Positions 1-8,507 are shown, numbered from the stretch's first letter. The stretch is DNA of 64,000 nt from Emticicia aquatilis (GCF_014644295.1 NZ_BMKK01000001.1:310001-374000); one strand, 5' to 3'. Notes: generated by a model not told the origin, from the sequence alone. A program made the numbers and translations.

Positions 1-506
1 ATTTAAATGATGGCGTGGTCGTTGATGAATTTCTGCATCAACCATTGTGGCGAACACCCACTTGGGAAGATTACGAAGCTCTCCAACAAGAAAGCGAGTA
101 TGCCGCTTGGGTAATTTATAACCGATATTACCTCAATCATTATACCATTAGTGTGCATAATCTGAAAGAAGGCTACGGCACAATTCAAGAATTTAATGCC
201 TTTTTAGAGCGAATTGGAGTAAAACTCAATGATGCGGGTGGAAAAATAAAAATCAGTCCAGATGGGGGTTTATTGCAAAGTTCGACGGTAGCAGAAATGA
301 TTGATGCGGAATTTGCCGATGGAAGTACGCACGCAATTTCGGGAAGTTATGTAGAATTTGCCGAAAGAAAAGTGTTGCCACAATTTGCGGGAATACCTAT
401 TGATAAAATCGAAAGGGTTCATCGCCGAGATGGCTTTGAAACTGGCAATGCCGATAAGATTTTTGAAAGTACATTTACGAGCCAAACTATGAAGGCTGAG
501 ATGTAA
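1..506 (+). CDS. DUF1338 / 2-oxoadipate dioxygenase-decarboxylase (HglS-like), C-terminal part
   Basis: The reading frame is open from base 3, so the gene starts before the window and only about 167 C-terminal residues are seen. The stretch NHYTISVHNL, the later LLQSSTVAEM, EFADG and GSYVEFAER, and the terminal NADKIFEST block fit the DUF1338 family. Characterised members (HglS/YdcJ) are Fe(II)-dependent enzymes that convert 2-oxoadipate to 2-hydroxyglutarate in lysine breakdown. The histidine in NHYTISVH and the glutamate in GSYVEFAER are the kind of residues that bind metal in that family. A GTG at base 15 could be mistaken for the start, but the family continues well upstream. It ends convergent to thrC, with a hairpin between them. 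Substrate is inferred from the family only. Confidence 0.8.
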   Translation, partial: LNDGVVVDEFLHQPLWRTPTWEDYEALQQESEYAAWVIYNRYYLNHYTISVHNLKEGYGTIQEFNAFLERIGVKLNDAGGKIKISPDGGLLQSSTVAEMIDAEFADGSTHAISGSYVEFAERKVLPQFAGIPIDKIERVHRRDGFETGNADKIFESTFTSQTMKAEM

Positions 507-507
507 G

Positions 508-554
508 TTTTTTTCTTCGTTGCCTGAGCGTAGTCGAAGGCAACGAAGAAAAAA
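508..554. terminator. Bidirectional terminator hairpin made from a dispersed repeat
   Basis: A perfect 17-bp stem (508-524/525 with 538-554) encloses a 12-nt loop, gagcgtagtcga. The outer ends are T-rich on one side and A-rich on the other, so it can terminate transcription from both convergent genes (DUF1338 and thrC). The core GCCT-loop-AGGC is the same repeat family found at 46.2-46.8 kb and 59.3 kb. Confidence 0.75.
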
Positions 555-566
555 CAATGAAATATA

Positions 567-1877
567 TCACAAATTTGCCATCAACCAAGCCTTGAAATCA
601 GAAAACTCCGTTGACATTGGTGTTGCTTGTTTTTCTAAACTCAATAAATCTGAAAGGCGTGTTGGAATATCTTGTTTTCCAACTACTTCTTCTACCACAT
701 CCAAAAATTTAGCATAATGTGCCGTTGAGAAAAATACACCACTAACTGGCTCTGAAAGTGTATTTGTATAAGCCTTTAAACCCAAATACGCAACGGCCGT
801 ATGCGGACACATTACATAGCCCGTGCGGTCGAATACGTCCTTCATGGCCACTTTGGTAGCTTCATCATCGTAGAAGTAACCAACTACCAATCTACGCATT
901 GTGTCTAAATCATTATCCAACAAGGCTTTCATGCGTGGAAAATTACTCGGATTTCCAACATCCATTGCATTAGAAATCGTTGATAATGAAGGGCTTATTG
1001 GCTCGTAAACGCCACTTTCTAAATACGCTGGTACAACTTTATTAACGTTGGTAGCAGCTATAAATTTATGCACTGGTAAGCCCAATTTCCAAGCGATGAT
1101 TCCTGCACTCAGATTACCAAAGTTTCCACTCGGAACCGACATTACGACTGGTAAATCAACTCCCGATTTCTTTAGTTGAGCATACGCATTTACATAATAA
1201 AATGCTTGTGGAATCAGACGAGCAATATTGATTGAGTTGGCCGAAGCTAAATCAAACTTATCAGTCAATTCTTTATCCAAAAAAGCTAATTTCACGAGTT
1301 TTTGGCAATCATCAAAAGTGCCGTTTACCTCTAAAGCTCTTACGTTTTCGCCGAGAGTTGTGAGTTGTTTTTCTTGAATATCGCTTACTTTTCCGCTTGG
1401 GTAAAGAATCGTGACATCAATATTTGGTGTTTTATAGAAGCCTTGAGCCACAGCTCCACCTGTATCGCCCGAAGTTGCTACCAAAATATGGATTTGCTTC
1501 TGAGATTTTTGCAGAAAATACGACATCAAAGCAGCCATAAATCTTGCCCCAAAATCTTTAAATGCCATCGAAGGGCCATGAAAAAGCTCTAAGCAGTAAA
1601 TATTTGCCTCAACCTCCACAATCGGTGCAGTAAAATCTATCGCATTATTGATTAATTGACGTAAATCTTCGGTCGGAACATCTTCACCGATTAGGGCATT
1701 GGCTATTTCAAAAGCAATTTCTTGCAAGCTAAGATTCTGAACATTTTCCCAGAAAGTCGGAGGCAATGGTCTAAACTCAGTTGGCATATAAAGTCCGTTA
1801 TCGGGTGGTAGCCCACGAAAAACCGCTTCGGCTAAATCAACATCAGAACTTTGGTGGTTTGTGCTGTATAATTTCAT
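567..1877 (-). CDS. thrC: Threonine synthase
   Basis: PLP enzyme that turns O-phosphohomoserine into threonine in the cytoplasm. At 436 residues it has the usual length of the long ThrC class. The PLP lysine lies in GPSMAFKDFG (K107), followed by VATSGDTGGAVAQGF (about 133-147) and VPSGNFGNLSAG. I chose the ATG at 1877 (MKLYST) because family members start there; an in-frame ATG at 1910 would add 11 residues overlapping the upstream toxin gene. Only 13 bp separate it from the vapC-like gene upstream on the same strand, so part of its transcription may come from that module. No thrA or thrB is adjacent. Confidence 0.93.
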   Translation of the reverse strand: MKLYSTNHQSSDVDLAEAVFRGLPPDNGLYMPTEFRPLPPTFWENVQNLSLQEIAFEIANALIGEDVPTEDLRQLINNAIDFTAPIVEVEANIYCLELFHGPSMAFKDFGARFMAALMSYFLQKSQKQIHILVATSGDTGGAVAQGFYKTPNIDVTILYPSGKVSDIQEKQLTTLGENVRALEVNGTFDDCQKLVKLAFLDKELTDKFDLASANSINIARLIPQAFYYVNAYAQLKKSGVDLPVVMSVPSGNFGNLSAGIIAWKLGLPVHKFIAATNVNKVVPAYLESGVYEPISPSLSTISNAMDVGNPSNFPRMKALLDNDLDTMRRLVVGYFYDDEATKVAMKDVFDRTGYVMCPHTAVAYLGLKAYTNTLSEPVSGVFFSTAHYAKFLDVVEEVVGKQDIPTRLSDLLSLEKQATPMSTEFSDFKAWLMANL

Positions 1878-1890
1878 AAATAATTGATTA

Positions 1891-2292
1891 TCAAAGAGAT
1901 GCTTTATCAAGTTTCAGACCAAATTCAGTCAGATGGTCAAAATCATTGTCAGTAGTTTGTAGAGGAATATCAAAAAAGTAGGCTGTTGCAGCAATCCATA
2001 GGTCATTCTTTCCCATGTTTCGAGAAGAAATTGTAAGTTTTTTCTCGGGATGCAAACCTTGGCTAAAAGCGTCTATTTCGGCGTATATATCTGATATTTT
2101 TTCATCAATATCAAGTACTTGCAGTGTTTGCAAATATTTATTTAGTCTTAATCGTTTTTCTGCTCCCCACTTACTTTTAATCGAAAATGCTTTTAATTCT
2201 CCAACGGTTATAATTGAAATAAATCTTTCTGGCGGACAAGAAACATCTTTTCTAATATAACCAATAATTACATTTGTATCTAACAAAACCAT
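1891..2292 (-). CDS. VapC-type PIN-domain toxin
   Basis: A 133-residue PIN-domain protein. The acidic metal-binding set is visible: D5 in LLDTNVIIGY, E32 in TVGELKAF, D97 in NDLWIAATA, and D115/D117 in TTDNDF. VapC toxins are Mg-dependent RNases that cleave tRNA or rRNA and are held in check by the antitoxin encoded next to them. The antitoxin candidate ends 4 bp upstream (stop at 2297), the standard antitoxin-then-toxin order. The tail LTEFGLKLDKASL is also typical of the family. Its RNA target cannot be read from sequence. Confidence 0.85.
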   Translation of the reverse strand: MVLLDTNVIIGYIRKDVSCPPERFISIITVGELKAFSIKSKWGAEKRLRLNKYLQTLQVLDIDEKISDIYAEIDAFSQGLHPEKKLTISSRNMGKNDLWIAATAYFFDIPLQTTDNDFDHLTEFGLKLDKASL

Positions 2293-2296
2293 GTCA

Positions 2297-2506
2297 TCAA
2301 TCTAAATATTTCATCATATCGTCCCATTCTTCTTCAGTAAAATGGATATGTGGCGGAGCAATCGGCTTATCATATCCGATTAATTTACTAAAAGCCGCTA
2401 ACCCTCCTGCTTTCATTATATCATCCGGGCTATAAAGATTTAGCTTGGAGTCTTTGCTTCTTGGAATAAATGGTTTCTTCGATTTTCTTCTTACAACTTC
2501 AGACAT
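2297..2506 (-). CDS. Antitoxin candidate of the VapC-like toxin
   Basis: A 69-residue protein with a basic start (VVRRKSKKPFIPRSK) and an acidic end (FTEEEWDDMMKYLD). It lies 4 bp upstream of the PIN toxin on the same strand. I recognise no named DNA-binding fold; the assignment rests on size, charge layout and position. A basic N-terminus for DNA binding and an acidic C-terminus for wrapping the toxin would be a reasonable layout. The gene is preceded by an unusually perfect Shine-Dalgarno sequence for this phylum. Confidence 0.65.
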   Translation of the reverse strand: MSEVVRRKSKKPFIPRSKDSKLNLYSPDDIMKAGGLAAFSKLIGYDKPIAPPHIHFTEEEWDDMMKYLD

Positions 2507-2510
2507 TTTT

Positions 2511-2520
2511 CACCTCCTTT
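2511..2520 (-). promoter_or_regulatory. Strong Shine-Dalgarno site of the antitoxin gene
   Basis: On the minus strand AAAGGAGGTG lies 4 nt before the ATG at 2506 (6 nt from GGAGG), a near-perfect complement of the 16S rRNA 3' end. Bacteroidota genes seldom carry such sites, and none of the other gene starts I inspected in this window has one. Confidence 0.75.
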
Positions 2521-2537
2521 TCTACAAAGATATAAAA

Positions 2538-2572
2538 AAACCTGTAAGGTCTTCAAGATGCCTTACAGGTTT
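2538..2572 (-). terminator. Rho-independent terminator of carA
   Basis: A 12-bp stem (2538-2549 with 2561-2572, core CCTGTAAGG/CCTTACAGG) has an 11-nt loop. On the minus strand it is followed by a run of Ts, and it starts 15 bp after the carA stop. It isolates the toxin-antitoxin-thrC segment from carA read-through. Confidence 0.85.
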
Positions 2573-2586
2573 AAGGAAATAATATT

Positions 2587-3687
2587 TTATCCTAACATCT
2601 TCACGAAATCATCGAATAGATAGCGAGAATCGTGTGGGCCAGGTGAAGCTTCTGGGTGATATTGTACCGAAAACGCTGGTTTATCTTTTCTACGGATACC
2701 TTCGATAGTATTATCATTCAAGTTTACGTGTGTAAGTTCGATATTTTCAATGCTCGAAACTTGGTCAGGCTTTACGGCAAAACCATGGTTTTGTGAAGTA
2801 ATTTCACAAAGGCCAGTACGTAGATTTTTCACAGGGTGATTCAATCCACGGTGACCGTTCTTCATTTTATATGTTCCGATTCCGCTCGACAAAGCTAATA
2901 ACTGATGACCAAGACAAATACCGAAGACAGGCTTATTCGTTTCGATTACCTGTTTGATGGTTTCAACTGCGTAAGGCATTGCCGATGGGTCGCCAGGGCC
3001 ATTTGATAGAAAATAACCGTCTGGATTAAATGCTGCTATTTCTTCAAAACTTGTTTTGGCATTGAAAACTTTGCAGTAACAATCTCTTTCTACGAAGTTA
3101 TTCAAGATGCTTTTCTTAACTCCAAAATCTAATACAGCTACTCTGTATTTTGCATCTTCACTTCCCAAATAATAAGCCTCTTTCGTACTTACAACCGAAG
3201 AAAGCTCAAGGCCATCCATCGAAGGCACTTTCTTTAGTTCAAGTGCTAAAACTTCTGGGTCGAGAATTTCGGAAGAGATAATACAGTTCATCACGCCCGC
3301 ATCACGGATGTGGCGTACGATTTGGCGAGTGTCAACATCACAAATACCTACGATATTGGCACGCTCGAAATACTCTTGTAATGAAAAATCAGCGGTCGAA
3401 CGAGAATAATAGTGGTTTGCATAAGCATTGCAGACCATTCCACTAATTTTTACACTCGATGATTCTTCTTCATCATCTAACACAACGCCATAGTTGCCGA
3501 TATGTGAAGTAGTATTTACGATTACCTGACCGTAGTACGAAGGGTCTGTGTAAATTTCTTGGTAGCCAGTCATACCTGTATTAAAACAGATTTCGCCAGC
3601 CGAAGTACCAATTTTGCCGAGTGCTTTTCCTTTGAAAAAAGTGCCATCTTCAAGGAGCAGAAGGGCATCAGAAGGTTTGTGATTCAT
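2587..3687 (-). CDS. carA: Carbamoyl-phosphate synthase small subunit
   Basis: Glutamine amidotransferase subunit that supplies ammonia to CarB for carbamoyl phosphate, feeding pyrimidine and arginine synthesis. The N-terminal CPSase_sm domain carries CFNTGMTGYQEIYTDPSY (about 34-51). The class I GATase domain has the nucleophile C258 in FGICLGHQLL and the partners H344 and E346 in YHPEASPGP. Length (366) is normal. carB is not adjacent, as is common in Bacteroidota. A perfect minus-10-like TACCTTTG lies 48-55 bp upstream of the ATG, and a terminator follows the gene. Confidence 0.96.
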   Translation of the reverse strand: MNHKPSDALLLLEDGTFFKGKALGKIGTSAGEICFNTGMTGYQEIYTDPSYYGQVIVNTTSHIGNYGVVLDDEEESSSVKISGMVCNAYANHYYSRSTADFSLQEYFERANIVGICDVDTRQIVRHIRDAGVMNCIISSEILDPEVLALELKKVPSMDGLELSSVVSTKEAYYLGSEDAKYRVAVLDFGVKKSILNNFVERDCYCKVFNAKTSFEEIAAFNPDGYFLSNGPGDPSAMPYAVETIKQVIETNKPVFGICLGHQLLALSSGIGTYKMKNGHRGLNHPVKNLRTGLCEITSQNHGFAVKPDQVSSIENIELTHVNLNDNTIEGIRRKDKPAFSVQYHPEASPGPHDSRYLFDDFVKMLG

Positions 3688-3734
3688 CGAAGAATTATAA
3701 AAGAGTTCCGAAAAAACTTATGGTTATCGGAAAA

Positions 3735-3742
3735 CAAAGGTA
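3735..3742 (-). promoter_or_regulatory. Putative -7 element upstream of carA
   Basis: The minus strand reads TACCTTTG, an exact match to the Bacteroidota TANNTTTG box, about 50 bp before the carA ATG. I found no good TTG at the expected 19-21 nt upstream, so confidence is low. Confidence 0.35.
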
Positions 3743-3811
3743 GTAAAAAAATATTAACTACTCCCTTATTTCTTGATTAAATACAACTATTGCACAAAAA
3801 AACAACAATCA

Positions 3812-4525
3812 TCAATCTTTCTTAGTATTATTTCGGAAGAACTGGTCACGGGTTACGTTGTCACGAGGGGCAGCTGCTGCTCCTGCTTTCCATGATTGGT
3901 CTTTCCATGCACCACCTCTGACAGCTTTCACGAAATTAGCCCACGCAAACGGATTTAGTAAAGGATTGGTTGTTACTTGGCCTCTATTTTCCATTTGTTT
4001 GATGAACTGATTTTGACTATATCTATAATTGGCATCGGCAGTCATACCATGTACTGAAGCCATTTTTGCTATATTTTCTGGGCTATAGGTTTCGGCCAAA
4101 ATTTTACGTTCTCGGTCGTCAGGTAGTTTCATATCGACCAATGCTTGCTTAAATTCTTCTTCGGTACTAAAAGGATAAACTTTAACTTCTTTTAACATTT
4201 TCGAGTCGGTCTGAAGTTCAACAAAAACCGAATAATCAACGTCTGTTTTCTTTGGTATGATATGAAACTGCTTCTTGAAACCTAAATAACTAAACACAAC
4301 TGTATCTCCTGGAAAAACACCCAATACAAAATACCCTTTACTGTTTGAGAGCGTACCACGGCCTGCTCTCGGAATCGTAATGTAAGCTCCCGGAAGTGGC
4401 TCTTTGGTTTGGCTATCAATAACTAAACCCGAAAATGTAATGTACTTTACTTCTCCTTGAGAAAAAGCTAAGTCGCTCATTATCAAGGCCATAAATATCA
4501 ACAGAAGTGTAATTGTATTTCTCAT
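3812..4525 (-). CDS. Secreted CarboxypepD_reg-like domain protein
   Basis: A 237-residue exported protein: signal peptide to about residue 22 (ending DLAFSQ), then a CarboxypepD_reg-like beta-sandwich (SGLVIDSQTKEPLPGAYI ... GTLSNSKGYFVLGV ... YLGFKKQ). In Bacteroidota this domain often sits in front of TonB receptors, but here no barrel follows; the rest (about 110-237) is polar and unrecognised. It begins 10 bp after cdsA on the same strand, so it is probably the last gene of the DUF2007-cdsA operon. Function unknown, probably periplasmic. Confidence 0.75.
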   Translation of the reverse strand: MRNTITLLLIFMALIMSDLAFSQGEVKYITFSGLVIDSQTKEPLPGAYITIPRAGRGTLSNSKGYFVLGVFPGDTVVFSYLGFKKQFHIIPKKTDVDYSVFVELQTDSKMLKEVKVYPFSTEEEFKQALVDMKLPDDRERKILAETYSPENIAKMASVHGMTADANYRYSQNQFIKQMENRGQVTTNPLLNPFAWANFVKAVRGGAWKDQSWKAGAAAAPRDNVTRDQFFRNNTKKD

Positions 4526-4535
4526 TGTGAGTGAT

Positions 4536-5372
4536 TCAACCGAAAATTTTCAGAAATGTAACAATAAAAGGCATTGAAAGCAATAGTCCGTCGAATCTGT
4601 CCATAAACCCACCATGCCCTGGAATGGTATTCCCTGAATCTTTGATGGCTATACTGCGTTTGAAGAGCGATTCAACGAGGTCGCCGAGTGTGCCTGTGAT
4701 AAAAATAATGATAGCTACGCCGTACCATTGCCAACTTAACAAGCTATCGAAATACTTTGTTAGAATAAACGCTACAATCAATGAAGTTATTGCCCCACCA
4801 AAGAAGCCTTCCCATGTTTTTTTGGGTGAAACTCGCTCAAAAAGTTTTCTTTTTCCAAGAAATCTTCCTGCAAAATAAGCCCCAGTATCGTTGGCCCAAA
4901 GGATAAACAAACAACCCAAAATTAGCTGCGGAGCATAACCACGGTTATCGGTCAATACCATTTCGTTGATTAGTGCAAACGGAACTGCCACATAGATAAT
5001 ACCCAAGAATGTGTAACCCAAATTGGCAAAGGGTTTGGTGTCTTTCTTGCGGTAAAGTTTAATAAAAAATGTAGTTGTAAGTAACGGAACTATTAGATAA
5101 TAAAACTTGAATGGCAGAAGCTCTTTCTCAATAAAAAATGTGAGTGCGTTAAGCACAACACCACAAAAAATACCATAGACACTTAATGGATGATTTTCGT
5201 CGAGTTTAAGTAATTTGTAGAATTCTCTTTGGGTAAGAATACTGATGGCCAGAAATAAAATCCAGAAAGTCCACTCATTATAAAGTACACCTGCTAAAAT
5301 AATAGAAACACCTACTACGGCCGCAATTGCTCTTTGAGCAAGATTAGGAAGTTGATTGAGCTTCGAGGTCAT
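4536..5372 (-). CDS. cdsA: Phosphatidate cytidylyltransferase
   Basis: Integral membrane enzyme making CDP-diacylglycerol from phosphatidic acid and CTP, the branch point of phospholipid synthesis. The 278-residue protein has about eight hydrophobic segments and the full CDP-transferase signature near the C-terminus: SLFKRSIAIKDSG (about 235-247), then PGHGG and DRFDG (about 251-262). Its start overlaps the end of the DUF2007 gene by 29 bp, which suggests translational coupling. Confidence 0.95.
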   Translation of the reverse strand: MTSKLNQLPNLAQRAIAAVVGVSIILAGVLYNEWTFWILFLAISILTQREFYKLLKLDENHPLSVYGIFCGVVLNALTFFIEKELLPFKFYYLIVPLLTTTFFIKLYRKKDTKPFANLGYTFLGIIYVAVPFALINEMVLTDNRGYAPQLILGCLFILWANDTGAYFAGRFLGKRKLFERVSPKKTWEGFFGGAITSLIVAFILTKYFDSLLSWQWYGVAIIIFITGTLGDLVESLFKRSIAIKDSGNTIPGHGGFMDRFDGLLLSMPFIVTFLKIFG

Positions 5373-5571
5373 TTTGGTTGAATATGTCGATTACTACTTT
5401 TGCTATTGATTCTTGTTCGTCGGGTACTTGTATTTCGTAGTAGCCGATGAGATAATTACTATCTTGCTTGTTGAGTACAACGCCCATTATTTCGTGGGTT
5501 AGTAGCTCATTTTTTAATAATTCGGCCTTGAACACATTTTTGGTTTCAAAAACTTTTACCCAGTTTGCCAT
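5344..5571 (-). CDS. DUF2007 small protein
   Basis: A 75-residue protein starting MANWVKVFETKNVFKAELLK with a predicted ferredoxin-like layout, matching the DUF2007 family (putative signal-transducing proteins of unknown ligand). It overlaps cdsA by 29 bp and is probably its operon leader, an arrangement I recall from other Bacteroidota. No signal peptide or membrane segment. Confidence 0.8.
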   Translation of the reverse strand: MANWVKVFETKNVFKAELLKNELLTHEIMGVVLNKQDSNYLIGYYEIQVPDEQESIAKVVIDIFNQNDLEAQSTS

Positions 5572-5714
5572 TTTGTTTGGTTGTGAATTTGTCTCAAATA
5601 TAGGGGTAAAATATTGAAAAGTAATATCTGCCAGGGAATGTCATTTGCTTGTTTTCTTTTTTTGTATTGCAAAAAGCTATAAATTGCTCTGAAAAATCAG
5701 ACTTTACTCTTTTC

Positions 5715-6347
5715 ATGCAGATAATTTTAGTTGATGACCACCAACTTTTTGGCCAATCACTGTCTTCGTTGTTGATGCAAATGAAGGAAGTTGCCAGCAT
5801 CAATGTTTTTCAGCGTGGAAATGAAGTTTTGAATTTCTTAGAAACAAACTCGGCCGATGTGGTTATTTCTGACCTACAAATGCCCGAAATGAATGGCATC
5901 CAGCTCACAGCCAAAATACACGAAAAATTCCCCAATATAAAGGTACTAATTCTGACGATTGACGACGAACCTCCTAAAATTAGACAAGCTATTTCGGCGG
6001 GAGCATCGGGTTATTTATTGAAAGATACTGATAAAACCGAACTCGAAGAAGCTATCAAAAAACTGCATCAAGGGCTACCTTATTATAGTGAAAAGGTTCT
6101 GAAAATAATCACAACTGGCGAAAAAGATAAATCTTTGATTGACAAAGAATTAGCTCAGTTATCAGCCCGAGAAATTGATGTTTTAAAATTAATTGCCCAA
6201 GAATATTCGACTAATGAAATTGCTGATTTACTCTTTGTGAGTGTCAATACCGTGGAGAGTCATCGCAAGAGTTTAATGAAAAAACTGGATGTTAAAAATG
6301 TGGTGGGGCTCATCAAATTTGCGATGAGGCATAAACTGGTTGAGTAA
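5715..6347 (+). CDS. LuxR/NarL-type response regulator (fibre locus 1)
   Basis: A 210-residue regulator: receiver domain with the acidic pair in LVDDHQ and phosphoacceptor D53 in VISDLQMPEMNG, then a LuxR-type helix-turn-helix (about 148-205; LSAREIDVLKLIAQ, VSVNTVESHRKSL). The ATG at 5715 is preferred over one at 5649, which would add 22 residues unlike a receiver. The gene is convergent with the adjacent TPR histidine kinase; their 3' ends overlap by 35 bp. It is the probable partner of that kinase and a candidate regulator of the fibre genes beyond it. Confidence 0.92.
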   Translation: MQIILVDDHQLFGQSLSSLLMQMKEVASINVFQRGNEVLNFLETNSADVVISDLQMPEMNGIQLTAKIHEKFPNIKVLILTIDDEPPKIRQAISAGASGYLLKDTDKTELEEAIKKLHQGLPYYSEKVLKIITTGEKDKSLIDKELAQLSAREIDVLKLIAQEYSTNEIADLLFVSVNTVESHRKSLMKKLDVKNVVGLIKFAMRHKLVE

Positions 6348-8406
6348 TAGGTACGCTTATGTGCGTACGTGTCCCCTCTCCTATTTCTGACTCAATATTT
6401 AATATGCCATTCATGGCTTCTACTCGTTCTTCAACGCTCGTTAGTCCTTTGCCCTTCATATAATTTTGTAAGCCTTTGCCATTATCTCGCACAAAAAGCT
6501 CTAATGATTCATCTTTTTTGCGAAACGTCATGGCAGCATCAGTCGCCTCTGAGTGTTTCAAGATATTATTGATAAGTTCGAGACAAATCGAATATAAGTG
6601 AAAGGCCGCTTTACGGTCGAGGTAATTTTCTTTTAAACCTTTAGTATTGAGCGTAAATTCGATAGGAGTAGAAAAATTAAGTCGCTCAACCATTTTTTCG
6701 AGTGCTACTTCAAGTCCATATTTTTCGAGTTCTTCAGGTAATAAATTATGCGAAATCAGACGTACTTCTCGGCAGGCATTTTCTACCATCTCCTGTATTT
6801 GGGCATATACTTTTTGGTCGTGGTTAGGTAGTTTCTCGCTATTAAGTGTCAATAAACTTACTCTTACAGCCGAAAGCAACGAGCCAACGTTATCGTGTAG
6901 TTCGCTGGCTACTCGCTTACGTTCGATGGTTTGCCCCTTCAGCAACGCTTCTTGAATCTCATGATTTTTAGCCAATAATTCTTTATTTTTTTTGCGTAAA
7001 ATAAAGCTATAAATGATTGCCGAAATACCCAGTAAAGAAATCAACCCAACAATTATCAAAAGTGATTTCTGTTGTTGATTTTCGAGCTTCAGTTTATTCG
7101 ATAAATCATTGACCTTTATTTGTTTAGAAAGCCTTTCTTGTTCGTTTTTTTGTTTATCAGTTTCTATTTTCAAAGCCTGTTCGGTAGCCAAAGCGTGTTC
7201 TTTTTCAAGTTTTCGACTAATGGCTTCTAAAGCAAAATCTTGAGCAAGTTTTTCACTTTTCAGCTTCGTTATTTCATATTGCTTTTGTAGAAAATCTGTC
7301 GTTTTCTGCTGAATCAGCTTTTCGTTTTCATAACGAATTTGCATTTTTTCGAGGTCATATCGCTTCTGAATTTCCACCAGCTCATTGAGTTTCTGATTCT
7401 TTTGAATACTATCTCTCAAAGCGATAGCTTCTTTATAAAACATCAAGGCTTTCTGTGGATTATTTTGCATCAAGCCAATGTCTGATAAATCTATCAAAGC
7501 CTGCAATTTTACGGCATTATTTTTCGATTCGTTGGCGTTTGAAAGCGTTAATTTAGCGTATTTTTCGGCATTAGTCGGGTCTTTTTTTAGTTTGAAAAGC
7601 GAGACATAACTTGAGTATAATGATGCTTTTCCCTGCCAATAACCTTTATTAGAAAAAAGTTTATCGGCTTCATCTAAATACTTTTGGGCTTCATCGGCAT
7701 TCTGCTCGACATCCAAATAATAATCGCCCATTACCGACTGAGCAAATGCAATCTGAACATCATTTTTTGAGAGTTCGCAATACTTCAAAACATTCAAAAA
7801 CATCGACTTTGCCACTCGTTTTTGTCCAAGAAGCTGAGCAGATATGCCCGAAATCCGATATGCTTCCGCAATTTGAAGTTGAAGGTCAGTCGAAAGATTG
7901 GGTTTTGCCGCCAGATAGTCAATGGCTTTTCGGAGGAACTCAATCGTCTTTTCGTATTCTTTGATATTATAATAAATCTGTCCAAAACGCAGATTTATTT
8001 TCCAAATATCGTCACAGACGGTATTTCCTTCTTCGCATTTTCTGAGGGTACTTAAGTTGGCTTCTAAAGCTTTAGTATAAAGGCTCTTTTTGATATAAAA
8101 ATTAGAGAACAAGAATAAGGCTCGAAGCTGATAAACATTGTTTTTGAGGCTTAGTGCTTTATCGTAAAGTTTTTGGGTAAAATAAAGACCAGTATCTGCC
8201 GAAACCCGAGTCAATAACGAGTAGTTTTTGCAGATTTTGTTTAAATAAAATAATTCCAAAGTATCATTCACAAACGAAGGCTTGGCTTTAGCCAACTCTG
8301 TAAGGCGTTGTTTCGACTCCACAATTTCGGACAAATTCGATACTTGAGCTTGCACGAAATATGGGGTTAGACAAAACAATGTTAGGATATATAGATACTT
8401 CTTCAT
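6313..8406 (-). CDS. TPR-containing HisKA_3 sensor histidine kinase (fibre locus 1)
   Basis: A 697-residue membrane kinase: signal peptide (1-20), TPR-like helices (about 50-340), a long coiled coil (about 340-445), one membrane segment (448-470), a HisKA_3 dimerisation domain with the phospho-His H504 in ELHDNVGSLL, and an HATPase_c domain (N box around N613 in ELINNILKHSE, G boxes DNGKGLQ and GKGLTSVEERV). The TPR part should lie in the periplasm. It is divergent from the S74 fibre gene (160 bp between starts) and overlaps the response regulator tail to tail. The ligand sensed is unknown. Confidence 0.92.
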   Translation of the reverse strand: MKKYLYILTLFCLTPYFVQAQVSNLSEIVESKQRLTELAKAKPSFVNDTLELFYLNKICKNYSLLTRVSADTGLYFTQKLYDKALSLKNNVYQLRALFLFSNFYIKKSLYTKALEANLSTLRKCEEGNTVCDDIWKINLRFGQIYYNIKEYEKTIEFLRKAIDYLAAKPNLSTDLQLQIAEAYRISGISAQLLGQKRVAKSMFLNVLKYCELSKNDVQIAFAQSVMGDYYLDVEQNADEAQKYLDEADKLFSNKGYWQGKASLYSSYVSLFKLKKDPTNAEKYAKLTLSNANESKNNAVKLQALIDLSDIGLMQNNPQKALMFYKEAIALRDSIQKNQKLNELVEIQKRYDLEKMQIRYENEKLIQQKTTDFLQKQYEITKLKSEKLAQDFALEAISRKLEKEHALATEQALKIETDKQKNEQERLSKQIKVNDLSNKLKLENQQQKSLLIIVGLISLLGISAIIYSFILRKKNKELLAKNHEIQEALLKGQTIERKRVASELHDNVGSLLSAVRVSLLTLNSEKLPNHDQKVYAQIQEMVENACREVRLISHNLLPEELEKYGLEVALEKMVERLNFSTPIEFTLNTKGLKENYLDRKAAFHLYSICLELINNILKHSEATDAAMTFRKKDESLELFVRDNGKGLQNYMKGKGLTSVEERVEAMNGILNIESEIGEGTRTHISVPITQPVYASSQI

Positions 8407-8469
8407 TGGCCGTGATTTTATCCTAAAATTATCTTTTTTTTTCTCTAAAAAGCAAAAAAATACAAAAAA

Positions 8470-8507
8470 TCACGGTTTTCCGTGATACGATTCACGGAAA
8501 ACCGTAA
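8470..8507. promoter_or_regulatory. Inverted operator pair between kinase and fibre gene
   Basis: TCACGGTTTTCCGTGA (8470-8485) and TCACGGAAAACCGTAA (8492-8507) are near-perfect reverse complements (15 of 16) whose centres lie 22 bp apart, two helical turns. They abut the -33 element of the fibre-gene promoter, a typical place for an activator. The adjacent LuxR-type regulator is the obvious candidate to bind; that link is inferred. Confidence 0.6.
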
